From assembly GCA_016871015.1 (NCBI GenBank), contig VFZX01000007.1:1-54623 (forward strand): a stretch of 54,623 bases of DNA. Direction: 5' to 3'. Source of the stretch: Acidobacteriota bacterium (GTDB lineage Bacteria; Acidobacteriota; Terriglobia; Bryobacterales; Bryobacteraceae). Shown piece by piece: positions 25,883-33,847 of this stretch. The notes beneath the pieces were generated by a model that searched no databases, was not told where the DNA came from, and worked only from the letters and a program-made list of their open reading frames with translations. Position 1 is the first letter of the stretch. Every line of letters begins with the position of its first letter. Made by a program: the position numbers and the translations under genes.

Positions 25883-26542
25883 CTATTCTATGCTGATCGG
25901 CTCCCTCCACTTGAGCTCGGCATCGGAGCGCCGGACGTAATTGGCGTCCAGCAGGGAGGGGTCCACTGCCAGGCCGGCGGCAAGTTGGCGTGCGGCGATG
26001 CGGGCGACAGCGGGTGCAAGTCCGCGCGGTGCGATCACCACCGGCGCGGCGAGGCGGACGGAGGCGAGCACACCGGGGTCCTGCGTCACGAACTCAAAAT
26101 CCCCTCCGGGCAGAGTGGCGAGCCAGGCAGTAAGCGGCCCCACGAATTCGGCGCCCACCAGCGTGCCCCCGGCGGTGTACACGCCACCATAGACTTCACC
26201 GCGCCGCGCATCGATCACGGCGGCGCGCAGGCTGGCAGTCCCGTAGGCCGCAATCGCCGCCAGGTTCGACACGGCTACAGCGGGACGGCCGAGTGCTTCC
26301 GCAAGTCCCTTGACCGCGGACAGGGCCACGCGGACGCCGGTGAACGAGCCCGGACCCGCTCCCGCCGCGAAGCAGTCCATCCCGGACAAGCCCGAGGGCG
26401 CCATCTCCCCGATCAGGCCGAACAGCTTGTGTGCGTGGCCGTCTTCGGAATAGAGAATCGTTTCCGAGAAAATCGCATCTCCGCCAAGCAGGCACACACT
26501 GGCGTACTCCGTGGCCGTGTCAATGGCGAGGATCCGCGCCAC
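25883..26542 (-). CDS. tsaB: tRNA threonylcarbamoyladenosine biosynthesis protein TsaB
   Basis: A 219-aa ASKHA-fold protein that partners TsaD in making the t6A37 modification of ANN-decoding tRNAs. Diagnostic are ILAIDTATEYASVCL at the N-terminus, GPGSFTGVRVALSAVKGLAEAL (64-85) and the DARRGEVYGGVY motif. The GTG at 26542 is chosen because it overlaps the upstream stop by one base (TAGTG) and places ILAIDTAT at the N-terminus. TsaD and TsaE are not in the window. It is translationally coupled to an upstream glycosidase-like gene, an odd pairing. Confidence 0.93.
   Translation of the reverse strand: MARILAIDTATEYASVCLLGGDAIFSETILYSEDGHAHKLFGLIGEMAPSGLSGMDCFAAGAGPGSFTGVRVALSAVKGLAEALGRPAVAVSNLAAIAAYGTASLRAAVIDARRGEVYGGVYTAGGTLVGAEFVGPLTAWLATLPGGDFEFVTQDPGVLASVRLAAPVVIAPRGLAPAVARIAARQLAAGLAVDPSLLDANYVRRSDAELKWREPISIE
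25885..25890 (-). promoter_or_regulatory. -10-like hexamer TAGAAT before moxR
   Basis: TAGAAT (minus strand) lies exactly 6 nt before the GTG at 25878 and overlaps the tsaB stop codon. It suggests leaderless expression of moxR and downstream genes. Confidence 0.45.
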
Positions 26543-28377
26543 TACTCGACCCGGATCACGCGGTCGAGCGCGTACACCTTTCCGTTGCCGTTGATGCCGT
26601 AGAGCCGCAGGTTGACCACTGCCGGATACGTTCCGGTGAGCCGCTTGGGGATCGTGAACGTGCCAGATGGCGCGGTGCCGATCACGCGGTAACCGCGCGT
26701 ATCGTTGGTCGCCTCCACGGTCCACACGTACTGCATGGATTTGGCGGCTCTGGTCTCGCGCGTCAGCTTCACGCCAAACGGCGTGGGCTTGCCGGCGGCC
26801 AGCGTGTCGGCGGATGGGGACTCGATCGCAAACGGGATCTTGGCCGGCGTCCGCTCCACATCCTGCTTGAAGACCGGCCTCGATTCGAACCTCCAGGACT
26901 TGAGCATTCCGCGTTTACGTCCGTCGCGGGACAGGTGCAGCACCCAGTCGCTCGAGTTGTCAGGGGGCTGGCCGGTGAAGCGTTCACCCTTGAAATCCTT
27001 CTTCTCGTTGATCACCTCGCCGTCTGACGGCCGGAACCAGTAGACCTCGTACTTTTTCTTCTCCACCACGAGTTCCACCGGGCCCGGCTTCTCGAGATAG
27101 ACGATGTACTCGACTCCGCCGAGCGCCAGCCCACGGCCTCCGTCCACTTCGAAAAAGGGCTCCAACTCCCAGAAGCGCGTCTCCTCGAAGAAGCCGTACC
27201 AGTTGGTCATGGCCTTGGCGCCTGGGGAATCCAGGTATTTGGCCTCCACCTCGAACCTTCGCCCGCCGTACGTGCCCGTGTTGCCGAACGTTGGATACAT
27301 GCCGTTCATCGAGATGTTCCACAGCGTCTTGCGGAACTCGTCGCTGCCGACATGGTGGGGATGCGACTTCCCCGCCCCCGAATCCTCGTAGGCGAACTCG
27401 CTGTTCACCAGTGGCACGCGCAGGATCTGGCGTTCCACCGCGCCCAACGCCCAGGAAGAGGTTTGGTAGATGGCGTGAGTCATCCACTTGTCGCCCAGCA
27501 GCGGAGCGGACGTCGCCACAGTGTGCGTCGAACGCGGATGCTTGTAGCTATCGTACTTTTCGAGGTACCCGGCGAGTTCGAGCAGCAACCCGCGGCCGTC
27601 CTCGTACTCCTCAAATTCCTGAACTCCCTGCCAGGTGATCATCATCGGGGAATAGCGCGATGCGACGAATTTGATGTAGCGTTCCCGCTGCTGCCGCGCC
27701 GGGAACACCTGTGCCAAATGGTTCTCATCGCCCGCCAGCACCAGGTCGGCGAAGATCCCCTTGCGGTTCATGGCCACGATCCGGCTGTCGACCTCGCGGA
27801 AGTGGTCGAAGTTCGGCTGGTCGGGACCGTTGAATCCAACGCGGTACTTGGGATCCTGGTGGAGCAGCAATCCGCGGATATGGTTGAAGCGCTGTTTGGC
27901 GCGCGCCTCCACCATCTGGTCGAACACGCCGCGGTCGATCCAAGGAAACCGGTAACTCGTGTCGCCCATCCAAAGGTGCGCCAGGCGGTTCTCGGTGTAC
28001 TGCCACGCGTGCTGATTGGCTGGACGCAGGAATCCGGGCGATCCGGAATCCGGGGCGTTGAACTGGACCTGCTTGCCGTTGATCGAAGGGAGGTTCGAGG
28101 TGACACGGAAATCCCAGGCGCCCGCATCGGCAGGCGCGAACCGGATCACGAATTTGTTGCCGCCGTCCCAAAAGCCGTGAATCAATTGCGTCCGGTGCTT
28201 GGGCGAGCGGAATTCGGCGTGCAACGTGGCACTGAGGTAGGGATTGGGATGCGCGGTGAGGTCGGCGGCCGCAGCTTCAAATACGAAGTCGCAGGAGGAG
28301 TACGTGGGCACGGAGGCGCACTCCTGAGCGAGGCCGGCCACTACCGGCAACAACGCCGCGGCGGTCAGGCGAGACAT
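26542..28377 (-). CDS. Secreted DUF5060/DUF4038 apiosidase-like glycoside hydrolase
   Basis: A 611-aa secreted protein with a signal peptide (MSRLTAAALLPVVAGLAQ). An N-terminal DUF5060 beta-sandwich (about 25-105; HGFWDGGNKFVIRFAPADAG) is followed by a TIM-barrel domain (about 120-420) like DUF4038 apiosidase-type hydrolases, with RFPWIDRGVFDQMV, YSPMMITWQGVQEFEEY and VNSEFAYED, then C-terminal sandwich domains (about 430-611). Probable action is cleavage of plant cell-wall glycans outside the cell; the substrate is not determined. TAAATT stands 6 nt before the ATG. It heads a run through tsaB with a 1-nt overlap. Confidence 0.82.
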   Translation of the reverse strand: MSRLTAAALLPVVAGLAQECASVPTYSSCDFVFEAAAADLTAHPNPYLSATLHAEFRSPKHRTQLIHGFWDGGNKFVIRFAPADAGAWDFRVTSNLPSINGKQVQFNAPDSGSPGFLRPANQHAWQYTENRLAHLWMGDTSYRFPWIDRGVFDQMVEARAKQRFNHIRGLLLHQDPKYRVGFNGPDQPNFDHFREVDSRIVAMNRKGIFADLVLAGDENHLAQVFPARQQRERYIKFVASRYSPMMITWQGVQEFEEYEDGRGLLLELAGYLEKYDSYKHPRSTHTVATSAPLLGDKWMTHAIYQTSSWALGAVERQILRVPLVNSEFAYEDSGAGKSHPHHVGSDEFRKTLWNISMNGMYPTFGNTGTYGGRRFEVEAKYLDSPGAKAMTNWYGFFEETRFWELEPFFEVDGGRGLALGGVEYIVYLEKPGPVELVVEKKKYEVYWFRPSDGEVINEKKDFKGERFTGQPPDNSSDWVLHLSRDGRKRGMLKSWRFESRPVFKQDVERTPAKIPFAIESPSADTLAAGKPTPFGVKLTRETRAAKSMQYVWTVEATNDTRGYRVIGTAPSGTFTIPKRLTGTYPAVVNLRLYGINGNGKVYALDRVIRVE

Positions 28378-28383
28378 GCTCTC

Positions 28384-28389
28384 AATTTA
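28384..28389 (-). promoter_or_regulatory. -10-like hexamer TAAATT
   Basis: TAAATT (minus strand) lies exactly 6 nt before the ATG at 28377, in the short gap after the zinc-ribbon gene. There is no Shine-Dalgarno sequence. Confidence 0.4.
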
Positions 28390-28395
28390 GCCGCA

Positions 28396-28644
28396 TCACG
28401 GCGCGTGCTGCAAACATGCGGCGACGCGGGCGATTGCCTCACCCGCTGGAGTGGAATGCAATCCTTGAGCACGCGTCGAGAGATCGTGTGCCTCCGCGTA
28501 GTCGCCCCTTGCCAGTGCGGACCGGGCGGATTCCCGCAGCGTGTGCGCCGCCACTGCCACCCGCATCAACGGCTCAAGCGATGCACCGCAGCGCGAGCAC
28601 TGAATCTGGCCGCGGAACCGCGCGCCGCAAACCGGACACTTCAC
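28396..28644 (-). CDS. Small zinc-ribbon protein of the Hsp70 operon
   Basis: An 82-aa protein with an N-terminal zinc ribbon of two CxxC knuckles (CPVCGARFRGQIQCSRCG, Cys3/6 and Cys16/19) and a helical pair (about 28-78) resembling a single TPR-like hairpin (SALARGDYAEAHDLSTRA). Its ATG overlaps the dnaK-like stop by 4 nt, so it is the last gene of the chaperone cassette. It may act as a client or cofactor adaptor, in loose analogy to the zinc domain of DnaJ, which the J-protein of this operon lacks. The role is inferred from position. Confidence 0.75.
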   Translation of the reverse strand: MKCPVCGARFRGQIQCSRCGASLEPLMRVAVAAHTLRESARSALARGDYAEAHDLSTRAQGLHSTPAGEAIARVAACLQHAP

Positions 28645-30446
28645 TCCTTGCCTCCGACGAAGAAGATCAACTCGCTTAGGCTGTGCGCGGCGCTCTTGTA
28701 CTCCTCGACGTCGCCTTCGCGCATCGCGTTGGTGATGCGCTCGATCAGATCGATGGTCTCCTCGCGGTCATCGGGATGCATCGAACCCAGCAACGTTCTC
28801 GCCTTGCTGAGGAGCTGGTCGGCTTCACCTGCCAGGTCGGATGGCAGCGACGGAGCCCTTTCCGGGCTGACTTCCTCCGTAGCCACTTGCTCGATGTCCC
28901 ACAGACCCTCTTCGTCCTCTTCCATGCGGGACCCATAGATCTCCTGCAGGCGGCTGCGCGCCTCAGCGATCTCTTTTTCGCTTTTGGCTTCAAGTGCCTT
29001 CGCGATGGTGATTTGCTTACTTTTCCCCGTCTGCTTCTCGATCGCCGTCACTTCCAGGATTCCGTCCAGATCCAGCCGCATCCGGCAGAGGACCTCATTC
29101 AGATCCTCCCCTTTGGACTCAGCCAGCCCCGAGATCCGGAAGTCGCCCACCGGGACGTTCTTGAGCGCGTCTTCATCTTCGCCCTGGAACACGCGGACCT
29201 CGACCGTGGTCTGCTCCGGGTGCGTCGTATAGAACCGCTCAGTCCGGGTGAGCGGAAGCGGCGTATTGCGCTGCACGATTGGCTTGTAGCAGTGCGGATA
29301 AGGAAAGCCTCCGCGGTCGCCCAGATAGGCGACGCCGAAGGAATACGGAGAGACGTCCACCAGCACGCGGTCGACATGTTGGCCACTCAGGCGCGAAGCC
29401 ATCACACCAGCGCCGAGCGCCACGCACAGGTCGGGATGAACATCCTGCCGCGGCTCGAGGTCGCAATGGCGCCGGAGGAGGCTCGAGACCAGCGGGGTGC
29501 GCGTGGATCCGCCGACAAGCAGAATCGCGTCCAGGTCGCCCGGGCTCTTGCCGGAATCGCGCAACGCCTTGGACACGCTGTCGAAGGTGGTTTCGACCAG
29601 CGGCTGGATCATCTGCTCGTACTCCTCGCGCGAGATCTCGACTTCGAGGTGGAGCGGCTTGCCGCCGTCCATCACCAGCGCCTCCTCGCGGATCTTGACG
29701 TAGGGTTCAAAGCTCAGCCGTTTCTTGGCCTCCTCAGCCGCCCACCACAGGCGTGCCTTGGCCGACGGATACTTGGTGACGAATACTCCGTGGCGTTGCT
29801 CGAATTCCTGGGCCAGGCGTCCCGCCAGCAGGTCATCGAAATCGTCGCCGCCGAGGTGGTTGTTTCCGTGACTCGCCAGGACCTCGGTAATGTCGCCCTC
29901 CATGGTCACGATCGAGACGTCGAACGTTCCGCCGCCCAAGTCGTAGACCATCGCGGTGTGGCGCTTGCCTTCGCCATAGCCATAGGCAAGGCTGGCCGCG
30001 GTGGGCTCGTTGAGGATGCGCACCACATCGAGTCCGGCCAGTGCTCCGGCTTCACGGGTGGCATTGCGCTGTGCGTCGGAAAAGTATGCCGGCACGGTGA
30101 TCACGGCCTTTTCCGGCCGCTGGCCGAGGCTTTTGTGAGCCCACTCGACCAGTTCCCGAAGGATCAGCGACGAGATCTCCGAGGGACTGAACTGCTTGTC
30201 CCCCAGATCGACCTTCTCGGCGGTTCCCATCCGGCGCTTGATACTGCGCACCGTCCGCTCCGGATAAACCCGATGCTGGTTCCGCGCCGATTCACCCACC
30301 AGGAGTTCTCCCGAAGGTGAGATCCCGACCACCGACGGCAGGATCTTCCTCTCACCTGGACCCAGCACCCGCACCTCGCCACCAACAAACGCCGCGACCT
30401 CTGAGTTGGTGGTTCCAAGATCGATCCCGACAATGAGCTCACTCAT
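28641..30446 (-). CDS. Divergent DnaK/Hsp70-family chaperone
   Basis: A 601-aa Hsp70. The ATPase domain has phosphate-1 GIDLGTTNSEVA (7-18), VITVPAYFSDAQRNAT, phosphate-2 VYDLGGGTFDVSIV and adenosine motif LLVGGSTRTPLV, all intact. The substrate-binding domain (about 370-490) is recognisable but divergent, and the C-terminal helical part is short and acidic (MEEDEEGLWDIEQ). It is shorter than housekeeping DnaK (about 640 aa) and lacks the usual disordered tail. The ATG at 30446 follows AAGGAG by about 7 nt and overlaps the grpE-like stop by 4 nt. With its own GrpE-like and J-domain genes it forms a dedicated system separate from the main chaperone. Confidence 0.93.
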   Translation of the reverse strand: MSELIVGIDLGTTNSEVAAFVGGEVRVLGPGERKILPSVVGISPSGELLVGESARNQHRVYPERTVRSIKRRMGTAEKVDLGDKQFSPSEISSLILRELVEWAHKSLGQRPEKAVITVPAYFSDAQRNATREAGALAGLDVVRILNEPTAASLAYGYGEGKRHTAMVYDLGGGTFDVSIVTMEGDITEVLASHGNNHLGGDDFDDLLAGRLAQEFEQRHGVFVTKYPSAKARLWWAAEEAKKRLSFEPYVKIREEALVMDGGKPLHLEVEISREEYEQMIQPLVETTFDSVSKALRDSGKSPGDLDAILLVGGSTRTPLVSSLLRRHCDLEPRQDVHPDLCVALGAGVMASRLSGQHVDRVLVDVSPYSFGVAYLGDRGGFPYPHCYKPIVQRNTPLPLTRTERFYTTHPEQTTVEVRVFQGEDEDALKNVPVGDFRISGLAESKGEDLNEVLCRMRLDLDGILEVTAIEKQTGKSKQITIAKALEAKSEKEIAEARSRLQEIYGSRMEEDEEGLWDIEQVATEEVSPERAPSLPSDLAGEADQLLSKARTLLGSMHPDDREETIDLIERITNAMREGDVEEYKSAAHSLSELIFFVGGKE

Positions 30447-31198
30447 ATCGCTTCTCCTTGATGCGCGACCCGTGCGGGCGCTCTGGCTACGCGCACCTGG
30501 GCGGTGCGGAACACGGCGCCGTTCCACTCAAATCCCGTCCGGTAGACTTCGAGCACGGTTCCATCTTCTTCCAATGTGGACTCCTCGATATCGACCGCGT
30601 TCATCCACTGTGGGTCGAACTGCTCCCCGAGGGCGTCCACAGGCTGGACATTCCACTCGAACAGCATCCGGTCCAGCCGCTGCAGCGTCAGCTCGTAGCC
30701 CTTGAGGAGCGCGGCACGCGTTGCTTCCGCCTGTGGATCGGGCTGAGGCGCTGCGCCGGACCAGCGCGCGTACCAGGGCCGCGGCGCCACCGGTGCCGGA
30801 GTGGAAGCCACCCTCAACCCGCGCTCGAGACTTTCCCGCAGATCCAGCAGTCCGTCGAGGACCTCGCGCCGGCACTTTCGCTCGGCCTCGCGCGCCAGCT
30901 CACGCTCGCGCTCGCGATACGACGCGCGGATCTCTTCCGCCACCCGTCCCGGCTGCGCGCTAACAGCATCAGTGAGGTCCTTGAATCCCCGCCCCTGAAG
31001 CCTGGTCTCCTGCGTGAGGGCGGTGATGGCCGACCACATGGCGAACGCGTCCGTTGGATTCGGCGTGCCGCCCGCACTGTTGTCCGAAAGCAGTTCCGGC
31101 GCGATCCCCGGAGGCAATGGCTCGGACGCAAGCGCCTCATCAAGCCACCGTCCGAACCGCGCGAGGATCTGGTCGCGCTCCGGGGCCTCACTTGCCAC
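30443..31198 (-). CDS. GrpE-like nucleotide exchange factor
   Basis: A 251-aa protein. The C-terminal part (about 170-245) matches GrpE: a helix (LLKGYELTLQRLDRMLFEW), then VDALGEQFDPQWMNAVDIEE, VLEVYRTGFEWNGAVFRTAQVRV, equivalent to GrpE's G-x-x-F-D-P-x-x-H-x-A-V and G-Y-x-x-x-x-x-v-l-R-x-A-x-V-x-V. The usual FDPxxHEA His is Trp-Met here. The long N-terminal region (about 1-90) is not GrpE-like. The GTG at 31198 is chosen from GAGGAGGG about 5-7 nt upstream; it overlaps the J-protein end by 11 nt. It should serve the adjacent Hsp70. Confidence 0.82.
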   Translation of the reverse strand: MASEAPERDQILARFGRWLDEALASEPLPPGIAPELLSDNSAGGTPNPTDAFAMWSAITALTQETRLQGRGFKDLTDAVSAQPGRVAEEIRASYRERERELAREAERKCRREVLDGLLDLRESLERGLRVASTPAPVAPRPWYARWSGAAPQPDPQAEATRAALLKGYELTLQRLDRMLFEWNVQPVDALGEQFDPQWMNAVDIEESTLEEDGTVLEVYRTGFEWNGAVFRTAQVRVARAPARVAHQGEAI

Positions 31199-31487
31199 GC
31201 CGGCCCTCCTCGATTGCCTGGATCCACGGTTCGGGTCCAACAAACGTGCGCGTCCGCTCAGCCGTTGTGAGCAAATTCGGTAACGGATCCATCGGATCAG
31301 CCTCCATCAAACGCAGCACGCGGGCCTTCGAATCCCGCAGACCGTCGTAGGCATCCCGCACTTGTTCGAACTCGGTGGGCGAGGAATCCGGAGGGAAGCG
31401 CTTCACCATGCGCAGGTACGCCGCGCGGATCTCCTGTTCTGAGGCGTTCTGCTCAACTCCCAGAACCTCCCATGGACTCATTGCCAT
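31188..31487 (-). CDS. J-domain protein with PPD in place of HPD
   Basis: A 99-aa protein whose first 55 residues form a J-domain: PWEVLGVEQNASEQEIRAAYLRMVKRF then PPD (32-34) and FEQVRDAYDGLRD. The invariant His of the HPD tripeptide, needed to trigger Hsp70 ATP hydrolysis in known J-proteins, is Pro32. The rest (56-99) is short, with no zinc or client-binding domain. GGAGGAGG lies just before the ATG, inside the last codons of the helical-repeat gene; the two are 2 nt apart. Either the cognate Hsp70 interacts differently or this is a non-stimulating targeting subunit. Confidence 0.85.
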   Translation of the reverse strand: MAMSPWEVLGVEQNASEQEIRAAYLRMVKRFPPDSSPTEFEQVRDAYDGLRDSKARVLRLMEADPMDPLPNLLTTAERTRTFVGPEPWIQAIEEGRRGK

Positions 31488-31489
31488 CG

Positions 31490-33847
31490 CTATCTCCTCC
31501 TCCCCCGTCCGCCGCCCCTGCCAAAAACACGGCGTGTAAACTCTTCGGGCGGCTCGCCGCTTTCGAGCGCTTCCGCCAGTTCCTCAAGCAGAGCCGCAAA
31601 CGCCTGGTCCGGCCGGCCGGCCCCGGAGGAGGAATCGAAGGACCGGAAGTCTGACCAGCTCGGGTCGTGCTTGCGGTAGTCGGGACCAGTTTGCCGGCTG
31701 TTGGGATACTGCGTCGCCTCGCGCTCCTGTTTCCGCACAATGTCAAAAAGGGCTTGTGACAACTGGCGGGTTCCAAACGAGCCCTCCGACATGCGAAGAC
31801 AGTCGTTGATCGTCTCGGCATCCTGCACCTGCCGCGCAAGGGACAGCGAGGCCGCGACAACGCAGGCACGCCGGTGCTGCTGGTGCGGAGGAACGGCGCG
31901 GGAGCGCAGGTAAAGGAAGCGCCCCTCCGTGGGGCCACCCAATGCAAGTCCGGCCGCGGAGATCGCATAGGTCAATTCGGGCTGCGCACCCCGCAAGGCG
32001 AGTTCTCCGAGCTGCCTGAGTTGCATGGCGTCACGAAGGGCGCCGGATCGCAGGATGCCGCTCAGTTCCTTCGCCCAGGGCTCCGGAACGGGAAGAACGG
32101 CGCTGATGGCGCGCATGATCAGGTAGACACGGATCATCGCCTCCGGGATCCGCTGCCGTTGTTCCGGCGGAAACGTATCCGGCGGCGGTAGATGGGAGGC
32201 GGGCCGGAACACCGTTCCAACGGCGTAAAGCAACAGAGCAGCGGCGGGCTCGCCGAGCAGCGCCGCGATCTGGCCGCGCGGCTCACGGGCGTCCACGCTG
32301 CCGTCGAAAACGAGGCGGACCTCATGCGTCAGGGCGGGTAGCAGCGCAGGCAGGTCGGCCATCCTGAATTGCGTCGCGGCCTCGAAGTCGGCCAAGTCCC
32401 GGTCGGCGAGGCGGCGGTTCCGCGTGTTCAGGTGGCGGTGGAGGATCTTGATCAGCAGCCGCAGCCGCGCGTTGCGCACGCCGGGATTCATCGGCGCCAA
32501 GGCTTCGGCTGTGGCGAGCTCCTTTTCGGCCTTCTGGAGCGCGTTGCGGGTCTCGAACTGCTGCAGGCGGAACAGCACCGGCTCAATGTCGGTGGGCCGG
32601 ACCCGGCGCCACTCCGTTGCCGCCTCCTCGGCGGCCTTAGGAAACCGTTCGGACAGCGCCTTGACCCAAGCGCTGAAGTTCCCAGCCGAAGGATCCAACT
32701 CGCAGGCAGCCCCAAAGACGCCGTGCGCATCCTGGGCGTAGTCCTCAAACATGCGCGCCTGCACAGTGGCTGCGTGAATCAGGATCACCGCTTCTTCGCG
32801 GCCCGGCTTGATCCAGCCTTCGGCGACCGCGGCTTTGCGGAAGCGCTGCCATTCGCGGGCCGCGCGTTCGTGGTGCTGGATCAGCTCGGCCGCCCGCGCC
32901 GTTAGCCGCGTCAGGTAGGCGTTGGGTATGAGGTCCGTGACGCCCATCGCGCGCATCAAGTTCCTGGTGTCAACCGGGCGGACAGTAGTCTTGGCAAGAA
33001 TGTGCGCGCGAAGCCGTTCCAGCAGGGTTGGCGCGCTGATCTCGCATTCCTTTACCGCCGCGGCCACGGCCTTCATCAGCTTCGACTCGGCGTCTTCGCG
33101 GAGGGCCTTGTCCACGGACTTCAGCAAGCTGGCCAGGTTTTCCGATCCCGGCCTCGGCGAAATGAGGTTCCGAAGCGACAGGGTTCTGCCCTTGGGACCG
33201 GGCTCATCGTCCTTCATCGTGCTACTCAGGACCGCTGCCAGGGGCTCCACCGCAGCGTTCGCCGGGATCGCTGCCAGATGCTGCGCCGCGGTCTCGTCGT
33301 CTTTCCGGTAAAAGGCCGAGATCGCGCGGATCAGACTCTTCCACGGCGCAAACGGGCTGCGGCGGGAAATGTCGGGCAGCAGGACATCGGAGTCCTCAGT
33401 ACGTTGCGATGTGGCCCGCTCAAAGGCGCTCCACACCGATTCAGCCACCTGGCGCAGGGGGTGTCCCTCCGGCAGCACGGCGGCCAACGCGCGCGGATCG
33501 GTGACCTCACTGACGATCCGGCCGTGGATCCGGTCCCGGTCTTCAGCGGAAAGGCCTGGGTCCGCCAGGACCGCGGCCCAGCCGAGGACCTTCGGCGGAG
33601 AAGCATCCAAGCGGAACGCCGAGCCCGGATAGCGGTTGCGAACCAGCTCGCGCAACGTGTCCGCCTCTTGCGTCAGTCCACGCACGCGAAGGTCGCGAAT
33701 CCGCTCGCCGTATGCCTGAACCAATAGCCGCTCGGTGCTCTCAGTGCCCCAGTTGCGATGGAGTTCCTTGGCTTGGTCCACCGCGCTCCGGTAATCCCTC
33801 CGCGCCAGAGCCTCTTGAACTTTCTCAATCGCCTTCTCCGGGATCAT
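31490..33847 (-). CDS. Large helical-repeat protein of the Hsp70 operon, function unknown
   Basis: A 785-aa, almost entirely helical protein with degenerate TPR-like repeats at the N-terminus (MIPEKAIEKVQEALARRDYRSAVDQAKELHRNW), in the middle (about 420-470) and late (about 640-720). It ends in a Ser/Gly/acidic stretch and a basic Gly/Arg tail (FGRGGGRGRRR). There is no signal peptide or membrane helix. I recognise no named family. Its stop is 2 nt before the J-domain gene, and its ATG shares a base with the upstream amidohydrolase stop (TAATG). It is probably the scaffold or client adaptor of the chaperone cassette; the basic tail could bind nucleic acid or acidic surfaces. Confidence 0.75.
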   Translation of the reverse strand: MIPEKAIEKVQEALARRDYRSAVDQAKELHRNWGTESTERLLVQAYGERIRDLRVRGLTQEADTLRELVRNRYPGSAFRLDASPPKVLGWAAVLADPGLSAEDRDRIHGRIVSEVTDPRALAAVLPEGHPLRQVAESVWSAFERATSQRTEDSDVLLPDISRRSPFAPWKSLIRAISAFYRKDDETAAQHLAAIPANAAVEPLAAVLSSTMKDDEPGPKGRTLSLRNLISPRPGSENLASLLKSVDKALREDAESKLMKAVAAAVKECEISAPTLLERLRAHILAKTTVRPVDTRNLMRAMGVTDLIPNAYLTRLTARAAELIQHHERAAREWQRFRKAAVAEGWIKPGREEAVILIHAATVQARMFEDYAQDAHGVFGAACELDPSAGNFSAWVKALSERFPKAAEEAATEWRRVRPTDIEPVLFRLQQFETRNALQKAEKELATAEALAPMNPGVRNARLRLLIKILHRHLNTRNRRLADRDLADFEAATQFRMADLPALLPALTHEVRLVFDGSVDAREPRGQIAALLGEPAAALLLYAVGTVFRPASHLPPPDTFPPEQRQRIPEAMIRVYLIMRAISAVLPVPEPWAKELSGILRSGALRDAMQLRQLGELALRGAQPELTYAISAAGLALGGPTEGRFLYLRSRAVPPHQQHRRACVVAASLSLARQVQDAETINDCLRMSEGSFGTRQLSQALFDIVRKQEREATQYPNSRQTGPDYRKHDPSWSDFRSFDSSSGAGRPDQAFAALLEELAEALESGEPPEEFTRRVFGRGGGRGRRR

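Noticed and set aside
27352-28938. 528-codon + strand open frame opposite the glycosidase and zinc-ribbon genes
   Set aside because: Crosses three real minus-strand genes and shows only low-complexity Arg/His-rich sequence.
28683-30320. 545-codon + strand open frame opposite the dnaK-like gene
   Set aside because: Antisense to all Hsp70 motifs; no recognisable domain.
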